Shown: positions 17,248-26,907 of the stretch, one piece after another | Position numbering within the stretch: the first letter of the stretch is position 1 | Layout of the letters: each line of letters begins with the position of its first letter | Assembly (NCBI RefSeq): GCF_050433385.1 | Contig: NZ_JBNPXI010000001.1 | Location: forward strand, 248,001 to 312,000 | Reading direction: 5' to 3' | Length of the DNA stretch: 64,000 nt | Source of the DNA: Brassicibacter mesophilus | Lineage (GTDB): Bacteria > Bacillota > Clostridia > Tissierellales > Proteiniboraceae | Made by a program: the position numbers and the translations under genes | Notes under the pieces: model-generated | What the model was told of the DNA's origin: nothing | Seen by the model: the letters and a program-made list of their open reading frames with translations, nothing else | Databases searched by the model: none

Positions 17248-18663
17248 ATGAGTAACTATAATGCTGAAGATTTTATCAAAGATTCTGAAATAAAAGAGTG
17301 TATTGAGTTTGGGAAACAGAAATCAAAGGACAGAGAATATATTAGAGAACTATTATGTAAAGCAAAAGAATGCAAAGGCTTAACTCATAAAGAAGCATCT
17401 GTACTTTTAAATATAAAAGATAAAGAACTTCTAGACGAGATGTTTAAAACAGCAAAGCATATTAAAGAAGAAATCTATGGTAAAAGAATTGTAATTTTTG
17501 CACCTCTTTATGTTAGTAATTATTGTGTGAATAACTGTAAATATTGTGGGTACAAACATTCAAATGACGATTTAAAAAGGAAAAAACTTAACAAAGAAGA
17601 ACTTATAGAAGAAGTTAAAATTCTCGAATCATTAGGACATAAAAGGTTAGCACTGGAAGCAGGCGAAGACCCTGTAAATTGTGACATTGACTATATACTC
17701 GATTGCATAAACACAATATACTCTATTAAACTTGAAAATGGCAGTATAAGAAGAATTAATGTCAATATTGCTGCTACAACAGTTGAAAATTATAAAAAGC
17801 TAAAAGATGCTAATATAGGAACTTATATTTTATTTCAAGAAACATATCATAAAGAAACATATGATAAAATGCATCCACAAGGTCCAAAGCACGACTATAA
17901 TTGGCATACCACTGCAATGCACAGAGCTATGCAAGCAGGTATTGATGATGTAGGTATGGGAGTCTTATATGGACTTTACGACTACATGTACGAAACTATA
18001 GCAATTATAATGCATGCTGAGAATTTAGAAGAGGTTTATGGCGTTGGTCCTCATACTATTTCAGTACCAAGACTTAGGGCAGCTGAAGGAGTGAATCTTG
18101 AAACGTTCCCATATTTAGTTTCAGATGATGAGTTTAAAAAGATAGTCGCTGTATTAAGACTTTCAGTTCCATATACAGGAATGATACTATCTACACGAGA
18201 AACAGCTGAATTTAGAAGTGAGGTTTTATCACTTGGGATATCACAGGTAAGTGCTGGATCATGTACTGGCGTAGGAGGGTACAATGAGGAATATAGAAGT
18301 CATGAGCATAAAGATAAACCACAGTTCGAAGTAGGTGACCACAGATCTCCTCTAGAAATACTTAAAAGTTTATGCAACTCAGGTTATATACCAAGCTATT
18401 GTACTGCATGCTATAGAGAAGGAAGAACTGGAGAAAGATTTATGTCACTTGCTAAAAATGGTCAGATACACAACGTATGCCTTCCAAATGCAATTTTAAC
18501 TTTAAATGAGTTTGTATTAGATTACGGCGATGAAGAGCTAAAAGAAATTGCTCAAAAAACTATTGAAAAAGCTATAGAGCAAATTCCAAATCAAAAAGCA
18601 AAGGAAGTAACTACTGAGTATTTGAAAAAAATGCAGTCAGGTGAAAGAGACTTTAGATTCTAG
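17248..18663 (+). CDS. hydG: [FeFe]-hydrogenase maturase HydG, radical SAM tyrosine lyase
   Basis: Cleaves tyrosine to p-cresol, CO and CN-, and assembles the Fe(CO)2CN unit of the hydrogenase H-cluster in the cytoplasm. The 471-residue length is normal. The radical SAM motif CVNNCKYC has C93, C97 and C100. The C-terminal second-cluster motif CX2CX22C is present at C385, C388 and C411, and separates HydG from the tyrosine lyase ThiH. The ribosome site GGGAGG precedes the ATG. Followed 14 bases later by hydF. hydE and the hydrogenase subunits are not in this window. Confidence 0.96.
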   Translation: MSNYNAEDFIKDSEIKECIEFGKQKSKDREYIRELLCKAKECKGLTHKEASVLLNIKDKELLDEMFKTAKHIKEEIYGKRIVIFAPLYVSNYCVNNCKYCGYKHSNDDLKRKKLNKEELIEEVKILESLGHKRLALEAGEDPVNCDIDYILDCINTIYSIKLENGSIRRINVNIAATTVENYKKLKDANIGTYILFQETYHKETYDKMHPQGPKHDYNWHTTAMHRAMQAGIDDVGMGVLYGLYDYMYETIAIIMHAENLEEVYGVGPHTISVPRLRAAEGVNLETFPYLVSDDEFKKIVAVLRLSVPYTGMILSTRETAEFRSEVLSLGISQVSAGSCTGVGGYNEEYRSHEHKDKPQFEVGDHRSPLEILKSLCNSGYIPSYCTACYREGRTGERFMSLAKNGQIHNVCLPNAILTLNEFVLDYGDEELKEIAQKTIEKAIEQIPNQKAKEVTTEYLKKMQSGERDFRF

Positions 18664-18677
18664 AAAGGAGACTTAAT

Positions 18678-19871
18678 ATGCAAGATACCCCTAAATCAAA
18701 CAGATTGCATATCGCTATTTTCGGAAAAAGAAATGCTGGAAAGTCAAGTCTTATAAATGCTATTACAAATCAAGATATAGCTTTAGTCTCGAACATTGCA
18801 GGTACAACTACTGACCCAGTTTATAAGTCAATGGAACTGCTACCTTTAGGACCAGTAGTTATTATTGATACAGCAGGCCTAGATGACTCTGGAAGTCTAG
18901 GTGAACTTAGGATTAAGAAAGCAGAAGAAGTAATGGATAAAACAGACCTAGCTTTATTAGTGTTTGATGCTTTAGATAATAATTTATCTCCTGAGATACA
19001 ATGGTTAAATCAGTTGAAAAGCAGAAAAATACCAGTAATAGGTGTAATTAACAAAATTGATTTAATAGATAATGTAGACTACAAATCATTATCTGAACTA
19101 GATATTCCTTTAGTAAAAGTAAGTGCAAAGGATAGAACCAATATTTCTGAATTAAAAGAAGCAATTAACTCATATGCACCAATAAATTTCGAAAGATCTA
19201 CAATTGTTGGAGACATAGTAAACCCTAAAGATACAGTTGTGGTTGTAGCACCTCAGGATATTCAAGCTCCAAAAGGCAGACTCATTCTACCTCAAGTGCA
19301 AGTAATCAGAGATATTCTCGATCACAATGCAATGGCATTGACAGTTAAGGACAGTGAGCTTGATAACATTCTGAATATTTTAAATAAAAAACCAAACTTA
19401 GTCATTACTGATTCTCAGGTTTTTGCAAAGGTAAATGCTATAATACCCGAAGAAGTCCCGCTTACTTCATTTTCTATATTAATGGCTAGATATAAAGGCG
19501 ATTTAGACATATTTATAAAAGGTGCTCATTCAATTGATAATTTGAAGTCTAGCGATAAGGTTTTGATAGCAGAAGCATGTACTCATCATCCTCTCGAAGG
19601 TGATATTGCAAGAACTAAGCTGCCAAATTGGCTCAAAACGTATACAAATGCAGATCTTGACGTAACTGTAAAAGCAGGTGTGGATTTTTCCGATAACCTA
19701 TCAAAATATAAGCTTATAATTCATTGCGGTGCCTGTATGTTCAATAGAAAGCAGATGATGACGCGAATTTTAAAGTCAGAATCTATAAACGTTCCAATAA
19801 CTAATTTTGGTATAGCTATAGCTCATATGAATGGTATATTAAATAGAGTTACTGAAGTATTTTACAGCTAA
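18678..19871 (+). CDS. hydF: [FeFe]-hydrogenase maturation GTPase HydF
   Basis: Scaffold GTPase that receives the 2Fe subcluster and passes it to the hydrogenase apoprotein. The 397-residue protein has the P-loop GKRNAGKSSL (residues 16-25), G3 DTAGLDD and G4 NKID. The cluster-binding residues are C301 and H303 (CTHHPL) and the HCGAC motif (C350, C353). All expected ligands are present. It follows hydG with an AAGGAG ribosome site and is the last gene of the operon, ending before a hairpin terminator. Confidence 0.96.
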   Translation: MQDTPKSNRLHIAIFGKRNAGKSSLINAITNQDIALVSNIAGTTTDPVYKSMELLPLGPVVIIDTAGLDDSGSLGELRIKKAEEVMDKTDLALLVFDALDNNLSPEIQWLNQLKSRKIPVIGVINKIDLIDNVDYKSLSELDIPLVKVSAKDRTNISELKEAINSYAPINFERSTIVGDIVNPKDTVVVVAPQDIQAPKGRLILPQVQVIRDILDHNAMALTVKDSELDNILNILNKKPNLVITDSQVFAKVNAIIPEEVPLTSFSILMARYKGDLDIFIKGAHSIDNLKSSDKVLIAEACTHHPLEGDIARTKLPNWLKTYTNADLDVTVKAGVDFSDNLSKYKLIIHCGACMFNRKQMMTRILKSESINVPITNFGIAIAHMNGILNRVTEVFYS

Positions 19872-19882
19872 ACAATATTAAT

Positions 19883-19911
19883 GCCCTAGAGCATCCCTAC
19901 AGCTCTAGGGC
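19883..19911. terminator. Bidirectional terminator between hydF and putP
   Basis: A perfect 10-base stem (GCCCTAGAGC and complement) with a 9-base loop lies between two convergent genes. The T tracts are weak on both sides. Confidence 0.65.
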
Positions 19912-19917
19912 TCTAAA

Positions 19918-21405
19918 TTATATATTACTTACCTTTACACTTTCAAATTCTTCAGTTATTTCTTGAATAGGTTCTTTATCTAACAAACTCACTACCACTA
20001 TAGCAATAGCTGAAAAAATAAAGCCTGGTACTATTTCATAAAGATCAAATATTCCACCCTGAAGTCTCTGCCATATAATAACTACTAATCCTCCTGTAAT
20101 CATACCAACTAATGCCCCATTTCTTGTCATCCTTTTCCATACTAGAGACATAATCACTGCTGGTCCGAATCCAGCTCCAAATCCAGCCCATGCATAGGAT
20201 ACTAATACAAGTATTGAACTTTCAGGATTAAGTGCAAGAAAAAAAGATATCACAGCTATAATAACAACTGTCGTACGACTTACCCAAACTAATTCTTTGT
20301 CACTTGCATTCTTTCTAATTAGTGACTTGTAAATATCCTCCGTCAATGCAGATGCTGAAACTAATAACTGTGAGTCAGCAGTGCTCATTATTGCTGCAAG
20401 AATAGCTGCTAGTAATATACCTGCTATTATTGTTGGAAACGTTGAGTTCACCATAACCATAAATACCGTTTCTACAGCTCCACCTTCTAATGCTTCTGTA
20501 AGGTATACTTTTCCTACGATACCAACTAATACTGCTGCACCCAAAGATACTATAACCCATACCATTGCTATTAACCTAGCTTTTTTAATGTGATCAGAAG
20601 ACTTTATTGCCATAAATCTTGTTAGTATGTGTGGCTGACCAAAGTATCCTAGACCCCATGCCAATAAAGAAACTACCGATATAAATGATATACTTTTGCC
20701 ATCTATAGTAGTAAACGCATTTAATAATTCTGGATTTATTGACTTTAAAGAAACTACAGTTTGATCATAACCACCTATTAGGTGCATACAAGTTATTGGA
20801 ACTACTAAAATAGCAAAGAACATCAGCATTCCTTGAAAAAAATCTGTCCAACACACTGCCATGAACCCACCTAAAAAAGTATATACGATTATAACAATAG
20901 CCCCTAACCCTAATGCATAGGTATAAGGTATACCGAAAATAGTACTAAACAGCTTACCACCACCTACAAATCCAGATACTGTATATACAGTGAAGAACAT
21001 TAAAATTATTATTGCAGAAGTTATCCTTAAAATTCCTGAATTGTCTCTGAATCTGTTTTCAAAATATGATGATAACGTAATAGAGTTTCTAGATATCTCT
21101 GTGTATTTTCTTAATCTTTTTGCCACAAATTTCCAATTTAAATAAGTTCCTATGCCTAATCCAATTGCAATCCATATAGCTTCCATACCACTTGCATATG
21201 CGTATCCTGGCAGTCCTAGTAATAACCATCCACTCATATCAGACGCTTGCGAACTTAGTGCAGTTACCCAGCTATTAAGCTTTCTTCCACCTAAAATGTA
21301 TTCAGACAAATTTTCTGTCTTGCGATAATAAATAAAACCTATCAGCAGCATTACCCCAAGATACACTACAAAAGTAAATATAATTCCTAAGTTATAATTA
21401 TTCAT
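19918..21405 (-). CDS. putP: Sodium/proline symporter
   Basis: A 495-residue, 13-helix transporter of the sodium:solute symporter family that takes up proline with Na+. The N-terminal GGRKLNSWVTALSSQASDMSGW segment and STADSQLLVSASALTEDIY (sodium-site helix) are typical of PutP. Length matches PutP (about 500). The leader carries a T-box whose specifier codon reads CCA (proline), strong independent support for the substrate. The ATG follows a GGAGG site. It is transcribed alone, facing hydF. Confidence 0.93.
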   Translation of the reverse strand: MNNYNLGIIFTFVVYLGVMLLIGFIYYRKTENLSEYILGGRKLNSWVTALSSQASDMSGWLLLGLPGYAYASGMEAIWIAIGLGIGTYLNWKFVAKRLRKYTEISRNSITLSSYFENRFRDNSGILRITSAIIILMFFTVYTVSGFVGGGKLFSTIFGIPYTYALGLGAIVIIVYTFLGGFMAVCWTDFFQGMLMFFAILVVPITCMHLIGGYDQTVVSLKSINPELLNAFTTIDGKSISFISVVSLLAWGLGYFGQPHILTRFMAIKSSDHIKKARLIAMVWVIVSLGAAVLVGIVGKVYLTEALEGGAVETVFMVMVNSTFPTIIAGILLAAILAAIMSTADSQLLVSASALTEDIYKSLIRKNASDKELVWVSRTTVVIIAVISFFLALNPESSILVLVSYAWAGFGAGFGPAVIMSLVWKRMTRNGALVGMITGGLVVIIWQRLQGGIFDLYEIVPGFIFSAIAIVVVSLLDKEPIQEITEEFESVKVSNI

Positions 21406-21500
21406 AATTGTTCCTCCTTTATCGTTTTAAAGTTATACTGTGTTAAATTGCATGCATGCATTTAAGCCAAAATTAGTTCAAGGGAAATCAAGTAAATAAA

Positions 21501-21745
21501 AAAAACCTCATCCCTATAAAAATAGGGACGAAGGTTATCCGCGTTACCACCCTTGTTAACTAGCTATTCAACTAGTTCACCTCTAATAATATAACGGTTA
21601 AAACCGTCTAAACTTACTTACTTTCAGTTTAGAAGCTCTAGGTCTGGTTCAATATTTAGCGGATTAAAAACCTTTCAGCCATGGGTTTTCTCTCTGTAAA
21701 TCATAAATATCTACTATTACCTTTCTCAGCATATCATATCTTCTT
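21501..21745 (-). promoter_or_regulatory. T-box leader of putP with a proline (CCA) specifier
   Basis: The minus strand carries the T-box AGGGTGGTAACGCGG (21539-21553), followed by a 14-base GC-containing terminator stem (21501-21536 region) and eight Ts. Upstream Stem I parts (AGAGAG, GGCTGAAAG) are seen. In the 3' side of Stem I, GAA-CCA-GACC places a CCA codon at 21645-21647, the usual specifier position. Uncharged proline tRNA should therefore raise putP expression. Confidence 0.9.
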
Positions 21746-21775
21746 TTGTTAACAAGATTTATATTTATTCATTTT

Positions 21776-21804
21776 ATTTTATTATAAAAATCCTACATTG
21801 TCAA
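21776..21804 (-). promoter_or_regulatory. Sigma-A promoter of the putP T-box leader
   Basis: On the minus strand TTGACA and TAAAAT are separated by 17 bases, with the leader RNA beginning near 21768. Confidence 0.7.
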
Positions 21805-21829
21805 ATGAATTTTTTGGTTATTTTATTTA

Positions 21830-21858
21830 GCACCAATTCTTCTTCATTTTCATACTAT
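21830..21858 (+). promoter_or_regulatory. Sigma-K-like promoter of the small Gly/Cys-rich gene
   Basis: GCACC is followed, 17 bases after its AC, by CATACTATG, close to the sigma-K consensus AC-N17-CATAnnnTA (last base differs). The small gene starts about 40 bases downstream. Confidence 0.55.
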
Positions 21859-21898
21859 GATAATAAATCAACATAAAACATATAAGGAGGTTTATCAC

Positions 21899-22027
21899 AT
21901 GGCAGAAAACAAAGGTTTATTAGGTGGACTATTTGGTGGCGGATGCGGAGACGACAGTAGCTTGTTATTCTTCTTCTTGCTATTAGTTGTATTGTTCTGT
22001 AATTGTGGTTACGGCAATAGATGCTAA
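21899..22027 (+). CDS. Small Gly/Cys-rich hydrophobic protein, probably sporulation-related
   Basis: A 42-residue gene with a strong AGGAGG site nine bases before the ATG. The protein has a Gly-rich head (GLLGGLFGGGCGDD), one membrane-like segment (LLFFFLLLVVLF) and a Cys-containing tail (CNCGYGNRC). This composition resembles the YjcZ-like and chorion-like short proteins of spore formers, though no single family match is certain. A sigma-K-like promoter precedes it and a perfect palindromic terminator follows. Function is unknown; spore coat or forespore envelope association is an inference. Confidence 0.75.
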   Translation: MAENKGLLGGLFGGGCGDDSSLLFFFLLLVVLFCNCGYGNRC

Positions 22028-22040
22028 AAAATTACACACT

Positions 22041-22072
22041 AATAAGAAAGGAGCATATGCTCCTTTCTTATT
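22041..22072. terminator. Perfect palindrome acting as convergent terminator
   Basis: A 16-base arm (AATAAGAAAGGAGCAT) is followed at once by its exact complement, with no separate loop. It serves the small gene on the plus strand and also contains the stop codon of pyruvate carboxylase on the minus strand. Confidence 0.7.
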
Positions 22073-25000
22073 GTAATTTAATTATCAATTCTCCTGCTTT
22101 AACAATCTGTCCTTCTTTTACAATGATTGAATCCACAATACCATCAGCTGGAGCAGTAATGTTTGTTTCCATCTTCATTGCTTCAATTACTGCCACTGTT
22201 TGATTTTCTTTTACTGTCTCTCCAAGTTTTACTATGATTTTAGTCACAGTACCTGGTATACTAGCCCCAATTTCTAATTTATTCGAAGGGTCTGCCATTT
22301 GAGTAAAGTTAACTTCTTTATTAACCGAGCTAGCTTTATCATATATCTTTATCGCTCTTCTACTATCATTAACCTCAAAGTAAAGAGTTCTATTTCCTTC
22401 TTCGTCTAATCTTCCTATTTCTAAAAGCTTTATAACAAGGACCTTTCCTTCTGCTATTTCAACTTCACATGTCTCTCCTTCACTTAATCCGTGGAAGAAT
22501 ATATCGCTACCCATTCTACTAAAGTCACCATGTTCCTGAATGTATTGTAGATAGTCATCAAATACCTTTGGATATAACGCACTACTTAGCATATCCTTTT
22601 TTCCAGGTTCTATATTAAATCTTGTTTTAATACGATCATGAATCTTATCAAAATCTTCTGATGGGAGTAATTCACCTGGTCTACATGTTATGGGCTCCTC
22701 ACCTTTTAATACAAGCTTCTGTAATTTTTCAGGAAATCCTCCAATTGGCTGCCCCATCATTCCTTTAAAGAAGGATACTGCAGAGTCTGGGAATGCCATA
22801 TCTTTAGCCTTGTCATATATATTTTCTGGTGAAAGATCATTTTGCACCATAAATATCGCCATATCTCCTACAACCTTTGAAGAAGGAGTTACTTTTACTA
22901 TATCCCCTAGCATTTCATTAACTTTTTTATACATATCTTTTACTTCATTAAATCTATGACCCAAACCAAAGCTTTCAACCTGCGGCTTAAGATTTGAATA
23001 TTGTCCACCAGGAATTTCATACTTATATATCTCAGCTGTTCCTGATTTAAGACCTGATTCGAGTTGGCTGTATACTGGCCTTACCGCACTCCAATAGTCA
23101 GAAATTTTTTGTATATCATCTAAAACTAATCCTGTACTTCTTTCAGTATTCTCTAACGCTGCAACAACAGAGTTTAGTGCAGGTTGGCTCGTTAAGCCTG
23201 ATACACTGTTAAATGCTGTATCTACAATATCTACTCCAGCTTCAGCAGCCATTAACAGTGTAGCTACTCCGTTTCCGCTAGTATCATGTGTATGAAGATG
23301 TATAGGCAATCCAATCTCCTGTTTTAGTGCTTTTATTAGCTTAAATGCAGCATGAGGTTTTAACAGTGCGGACATATCTTTGATTCCTAATATATGTGCA
23401 CCTGTCTTTTCTATTTCTTTTGCCATTTTTACATAATAATCTAAAGTGTATTTATCTTTGCTTTCATCTAATATATCACCTGTATAACATATACACGCTT
23501 CAGCTATTTTACCAGTTTTAACAACTTCATCAATTGCTACTTCCATTCCTTTTAACCAGTTTAGTGAATCAAATATTCTAAATACATCTATTCCGCTTTC
23601 AGCTGATTCTCTGATGAATTCTTTAATGACATTATCAGGATAGTTTTTATATCCGACTCCATTAGCTCCTCTTATAAGCATTTGGAATAATACATTAGGA
23701 ATTTTTTTTCTTAGTAGCTCAAGTCTAGTCCATGGAGATTCTTTTAAAAATCTGTATGCAACATCAAATGTAGCTCCGCCCCACATTTCAACAGAAAATA
23801 AGTCATGAGCTAATACTGAAGTTGCTTTTGCTATCTTCACCATATCTATAGTTCTCATTCTTGTTGCCATAAGTGACTGGTGAGCATCTCTCATAGTAGT
23901 ATCTGTAAGCAATAGTTTTTTCTGATTTTTTATCCAATCAACTACACCTTCAGGTCCTTTATCATCTAGTAATTGTTTAGTACCATATAATTCTTCGTTT
24001 CTTTCAACCTTTGGCACAATTGGTACATCAAATTCTCTCTTGTTTCCTTTTGTTTCATTTACAACTTTTTCACCAATATATTTTAATACTCTTAACTCAA
24101 CATCAACTTTTGATGTAATATCAAAAAGCTCAGGGTTATCTGCAATAAACCCAGTATCACACTTTCCATCTAAAAAATCATGATGATTAAGCACATTTAT
24201 TAAAAAAGCAGTATTAGTCTTAACACCCCTAACTTTTAACTCTTTTATAGCTCTTCTAACCTTTCTCACTGCGTCTTCAAAGGTTCTTCCCCATGATGTA
24301 GTTTTTACAAGTAAACTATCATAATATGGACTTATAACAGAACCTGTAAATCCATTCCCTCCATCTAATCTTATTCCAAATCCCGAACCAGTTCTATATA
24401 CATCTATTATCCCTGTATCTGGAGCAAAGCTATTTAATGGGTCTTCTGTTGTTACTCTACATTGTATCGAATATCCTCTGGGCTTAATATCCTCTTGAGA
24501 TTTTATGCCAATCTCATTAGAATCTAGCCTATAGCCTTCTGCTACTAATATCTGGCTTTGCACTATATCTATTCCAGTTACCATTTCAGTTACTGTATGC
24601 TCTACCTGTATTCTTGGATTCATCTCAATAAAGTAGTGATTTCCATGCATATCAACAAGAAACTCTACTGTTCCTGCACTTCTATAATTTACTGCTCTAG
24701 CAATTTTAAGCGCATCATCACATATAGCTTTTCTAAGTTTGTCACTTATTGAGAAAGCAGGAGTAAATTCAATTACCTTTTGATGTCTTCTTTGTATTGA
24801 ACAATCTCTTTCATATAGATGCACTATATTTCCATATTTATCTCCTAACACTTGTACCTCTATATGCTTTGGCTTCTCTAAATATTTTTCAATAAAAATA
24901 TCATCTATTCCAAAAGCTTTTTTAGCTTCATTTTTTGCACTATGAAATTCCTTTATTAATTCATTTTCTTCCCTTACAATTCTCATTCCTCTACCACCAC

Positions 25001-25496
25001 CGCCAGCTGCAGCCTTCAAAATTACTGGATATCCGCAAAAATTTGCAAACTCTTTTGCTTCTTCCTCTGATGCTACAGCCTTTTCAACTCCAGGTATGGT
25101 TGGAACTCCAACTTTATTAGCTACAAGCTTAGATTTAATCTTATCTCCCATCTGATCCATCATCTCATGAGTAGGACCAATAAATTCAATTCCTGCCTCT
25201 TCACATTTTCTTGCAAATTCCATGTTTTCAGATAAGAAACCGTATCCAGGATGTATGGCATCTACTCCTTTCTTTACTGCTAAACTAATTATTTCTTCAA
25301 TGTTCAAGTAAGCTTCTACAGGGCCTTTATTCTTACCTATCAAATAAGATTCGTCAGCTTTCGTTCTAAACAATGAGTTTTTATCTTCATTAGAATAAAT
25401 AGCAACTGTTCTGATTCCTAACTCATTACATGCTCTAAAGATTCTTATTGCAATTTCTCCTCTATTAGCAACTAAAACCCTTTTAAATTTTCTCAT
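22068..25496 (-). CDS. pyc: Pyruvate carboxylase, full-length biotin enzyme
   Basis: Carboxylates pyruvate to oxaloacetate with ATP and bicarbonate. One 1142-residue chain carries all parts. The biotin carboxylase domain is N-terminal (KRVLVANRGEIAIRIFRAC; Gly-rich AAAGGGGRGMR). The carboxyltransferase domain is in the middle (TDTTMRDAHQSLMATRMRT). The biotin carrier domain is C-terminal, with the biotinylated lysine in EAMKMETN about 35 residues from the end. The start is taken at ATG 25496, which has GAGGCG before it, rather than eight codons earlier. It supplies oxaloacetate for the upstream Re-citrate synthase operon on the same strand and for aspartate-family lysine synthesis. Confidence 0.95.
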   Translation of the reverse strand: MRKFKRVLVANRGEIAIRIFRACNELGIRTVAIYSNEDKNSLFRTKADESYLIGKNKGPVEAYLNIEEIISLAVKKGVDAIHPGYGFLSENMEFARKCEEAGIEFIGPTHEMMDQMGDKIKSKLVANKVGVPTIPGVEKAVASEEEAKEFANFCGYPVILKAAAGGGGRGMRIVREENELIKEFHSAKNEAKKAFGIDDIFIEKYLEKPKHIEVQVLGDKYGNIVHLYERDCSIQRRHQKVIEFTPAFSISDKLRKAICDDALKIARAVNYRSAGTVEFLVDMHGNHYFIEMNPRIQVEHTVTEMVTGIDIVQSQILVAEGYRLDSNEIGIKSQEDIKPRGYSIQCRVTTEDPLNSFAPDTGIIDVYRTGSGFGIRLDGGNGFTGSVISPYYDSLLVKTTSWGRTFEDAVRKVRRAIKELKVRGVKTNTAFLINVLNHHDFLDGKCDTGFIADNPELFDITSKVDVELRVLKYIGEKVVNETKGNKREFDVPIVPKVERNEELYGTKQLLDDKGPEGVVDWIKNQKKLLLTDTTMRDAHQSLMATRMRTIDMVKIAKATSVLAHDLFSVEMWGGATFDVAYRFLKESPWTRLELLRKKIPNVLFQMLIRGANGVGYKNYPDNVIKEFIRESAESGIDVFRIFDSLNWLKGMEVAIDEVVKTGKIAEACICYTGDILDESKDKYTLDYYVKMAKEIEKTGAHILGIKDMSALLKPHAAFKLIKALKQEIGLPIHLHTHDTSGNGVATLLMAAEAGVDIVDTAFNSVSGLTSQPALNSVVAALENTERSTGLVLDDIQKISDYWSAVRPVYSQLESGLKSGTAEIYKYEIPGGQYSNLKPQVESFGLGHRFNEVKDMYKKVNEMLGDIVKVTPSSKVVGDMAIFMVQNDLSPENIYDKAKDMAFPDSAVSFFKGMMGQPIGGFPEKLQKLVLKGEEPITCRPGELLPSEDFDKIHDRIKTRFNIEPGKKDMLSSALYPKVFDDYLQYIQEHGDFSRMGSDIFFHGLSEGETCEVEIAEGKVLVIKLLEIGRLDEEGNRTLYFEVNDSRRAIKIYDKASSVNKEVNFTQMADPSNKLEIGASIPGTVTKIIVKLGETVKENQTVAVIEAMKMETNITAPADGIVDSIIVKEGQIVKAGELIIKLQ

Positions 25497-25670
25497 TATA
25501 TCGCCTCGCTTTCTAAGCAAAATTATTGTATCATCTTATCTTTTAATACATTGACTCATTAACCTTAATCGTTATTATAAAGTTAAGCTATTTATTTGTC
25601 TAGTATTATAATGTCGTTTTTGTTATATAAATATAGTCTCATTTTTTTGTCTTACTATTCACATATATAA

Positions 25671-25712
25671 ATATAGATAACTAAACTAATTATTTAGCTT
25701 AGTTATCTATAT
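25671..25712. terminator. Terminator-like inverted repeat between icd and pyc
   Basis: A perfect 14-base stem (ATATAGATAACTAA and complement) with a 14-base AT-rich loop follows icd on the minus strand. The clearest T run lies on the plus-strand side, so its strength for icd is uncertain. Confidence 0.5.
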
Positions 25713-25735
25713 CTTTTTCTAATGATTATCATATT

Positions 25736-26737
25736 CTAAATCATTTTCTGTATTATAGCATTTGCAAATTCATCCGTACCTAAAGTTCCTCCCATGTCTT
25801 TAGTAAGCTTGTTTCCCTCTCTAAGAACTTCTGTTAAAGCTTTTTCAATTTTTTCTGCAAAGTCAAATTCACCTATATACTTTAACATCATTATCCCAGA
25901 AAGCAACGTCGAAGTAGGATTTGCAAGATTTTGGCCAGCTATATCTGGTGCAGAACCATGAACAGGTTCAAACACAGCTACATCGTCACCAATATTAGCT
26001 CCAGGTGCAAGCCCTAATCCTCCTACTAACCCAGCTGATAAGTCAGACAATATATCTCCATATAAATTTGGTGCAACTATTACCTCATATGCTTGTGGGT
26101 TTTGAACTAACTTCATACACATAGCATCTACAATTACATCTTCAAATCCAATCTCTCTATGCTCATTTGCATATTGTTTTGCACATTTTAGAAATAATCC
26201 GTCAGATAACTTCATGATGTTCGCCTTGTGTACAGCAGTAACTTTTTTCTTTCCTTCTTTTTGCGCTAATTCAAAAGCAAACTTTACTATTCTGTCACTT
26301 GCTTTTTTAGTAATTATCTTGATGCTCTCAGCAGCATCCTCGCCTACCATGTGCTCTACTCCAGCATACAAATCCTCAGTATTTTCTCTAACAATTATGA
26401 AGTCAACATTCTTATGAATAGATGGTATCCCTTCATAAGACTTTACTGGTCTTATATTTGCATATAAATTCAATTTCTGCCTTAAGGCTACGTTTACACT
26501 TCTGAATCCAGTTCCAATAGGTGTAGTTATTGGACCTTTTAGAGCAATCCTATTTTTCTTGATACTGTCTATTACATGATCTGGCAATGGTGTTTTATAA
26601 GTTTCCATGACATTTGCACCAGCTTCAACTACATCCCATTCAATATTTAATCCGCATGCATCTATTATCTTTTTTGCTGCTGATGTTACTTCTGGTCCTA
26701 TTCCATCTCCAGGAATCAAGGTTATTCTATACGTCAT
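25736..26737 (-). CDS. icd: Isocitrate dehydrogenase, NAD-type, isopropylmalate-dehydrogenase family
   Basis: Oxidises isocitrate to 2-oxoglutarate. The 333-residue length fits the short NAD-dependent class rather than the 400-residue NADP enzyme of E. coli. Visible motifs are GDGIGPEVTSAA, IVRENTEDLYAGVEH and NLYGDILSDLSAGLVGG. The order Re-citrate synthase, aconitase, icd on one strand argues for isocitrate over isopropylmalate as substrate. The cofactor is inferred from length and needs testing. A long hairpin lies just before its ribosome site AGGAGG. Confidence 0.88.
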   Translation of the reverse strand: MTYRITLIPGDGIGPEVTSAAKKIIDACGLNIEWDVVEAGANVMETYKTPLPDHVIDSIKKNRIALKGPITTPIGTGFRSVNVALRQKLNLYANIRPVKSYEGIPSIHKNVDFIIVRENTEDLYAGVEHMVGEDAAESIKIITKKASDRIVKFAFELAQKEGKKKVTAVHKANIMKLSDGLFLKCAKQYANEHREIGFEDVIVDAMCMKLVQNPQAYEVIVAPNLYGDILSDLSAGLVGGLGLAPGANIGDDVAVFEPVHGSAPDIAGQNLANPTSTLLSGIMMLKYIGEFDFAEKIEKALTEVLREGNKLTKDMGGTLGTDEFANAIIQKMI

Positions 26738-26756
26738 TTTATTACCCTCCTATAAG

Positions 26757-26823
26757 AAAAATCCTTGTGCGAGACAGGTATCAGAAAATTAGTTAGGGGG
26801 AATGGGGTCACACAAGGATTTTT
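26757..26823 (-). promoter_or_regulatory. Long inverted repeat immediately upstream of icd
   Basis: A perfect 13-base stem (AAAAATCCTTGTG and complement) encloses a 41-base C-rich loop. On the minus strand it ends in TTTTTC, about ten bases before the icd ribosome site. The loop holds AATTTTCTGATACCT, which differs from the CodY box in three of 15 positions. It may be an attenuator or partial terminator between aconitase and icd; a T run also exists on the other strand. Confidence 0.45.
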
Positions 26824-26907
26824 TGTTAAACAAACTAAAGTAATTTATTATTTCTGCTATATTCAATAATATACAATAATTTTTATAAATATTCAATAAT
26901 ATTTTTA

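Noticed and set aside
26775..26795. CodY-box-like sequence before icd
   Set aside because: Three mismatches in 15 in an AT-rich region; too weak to call an operator.
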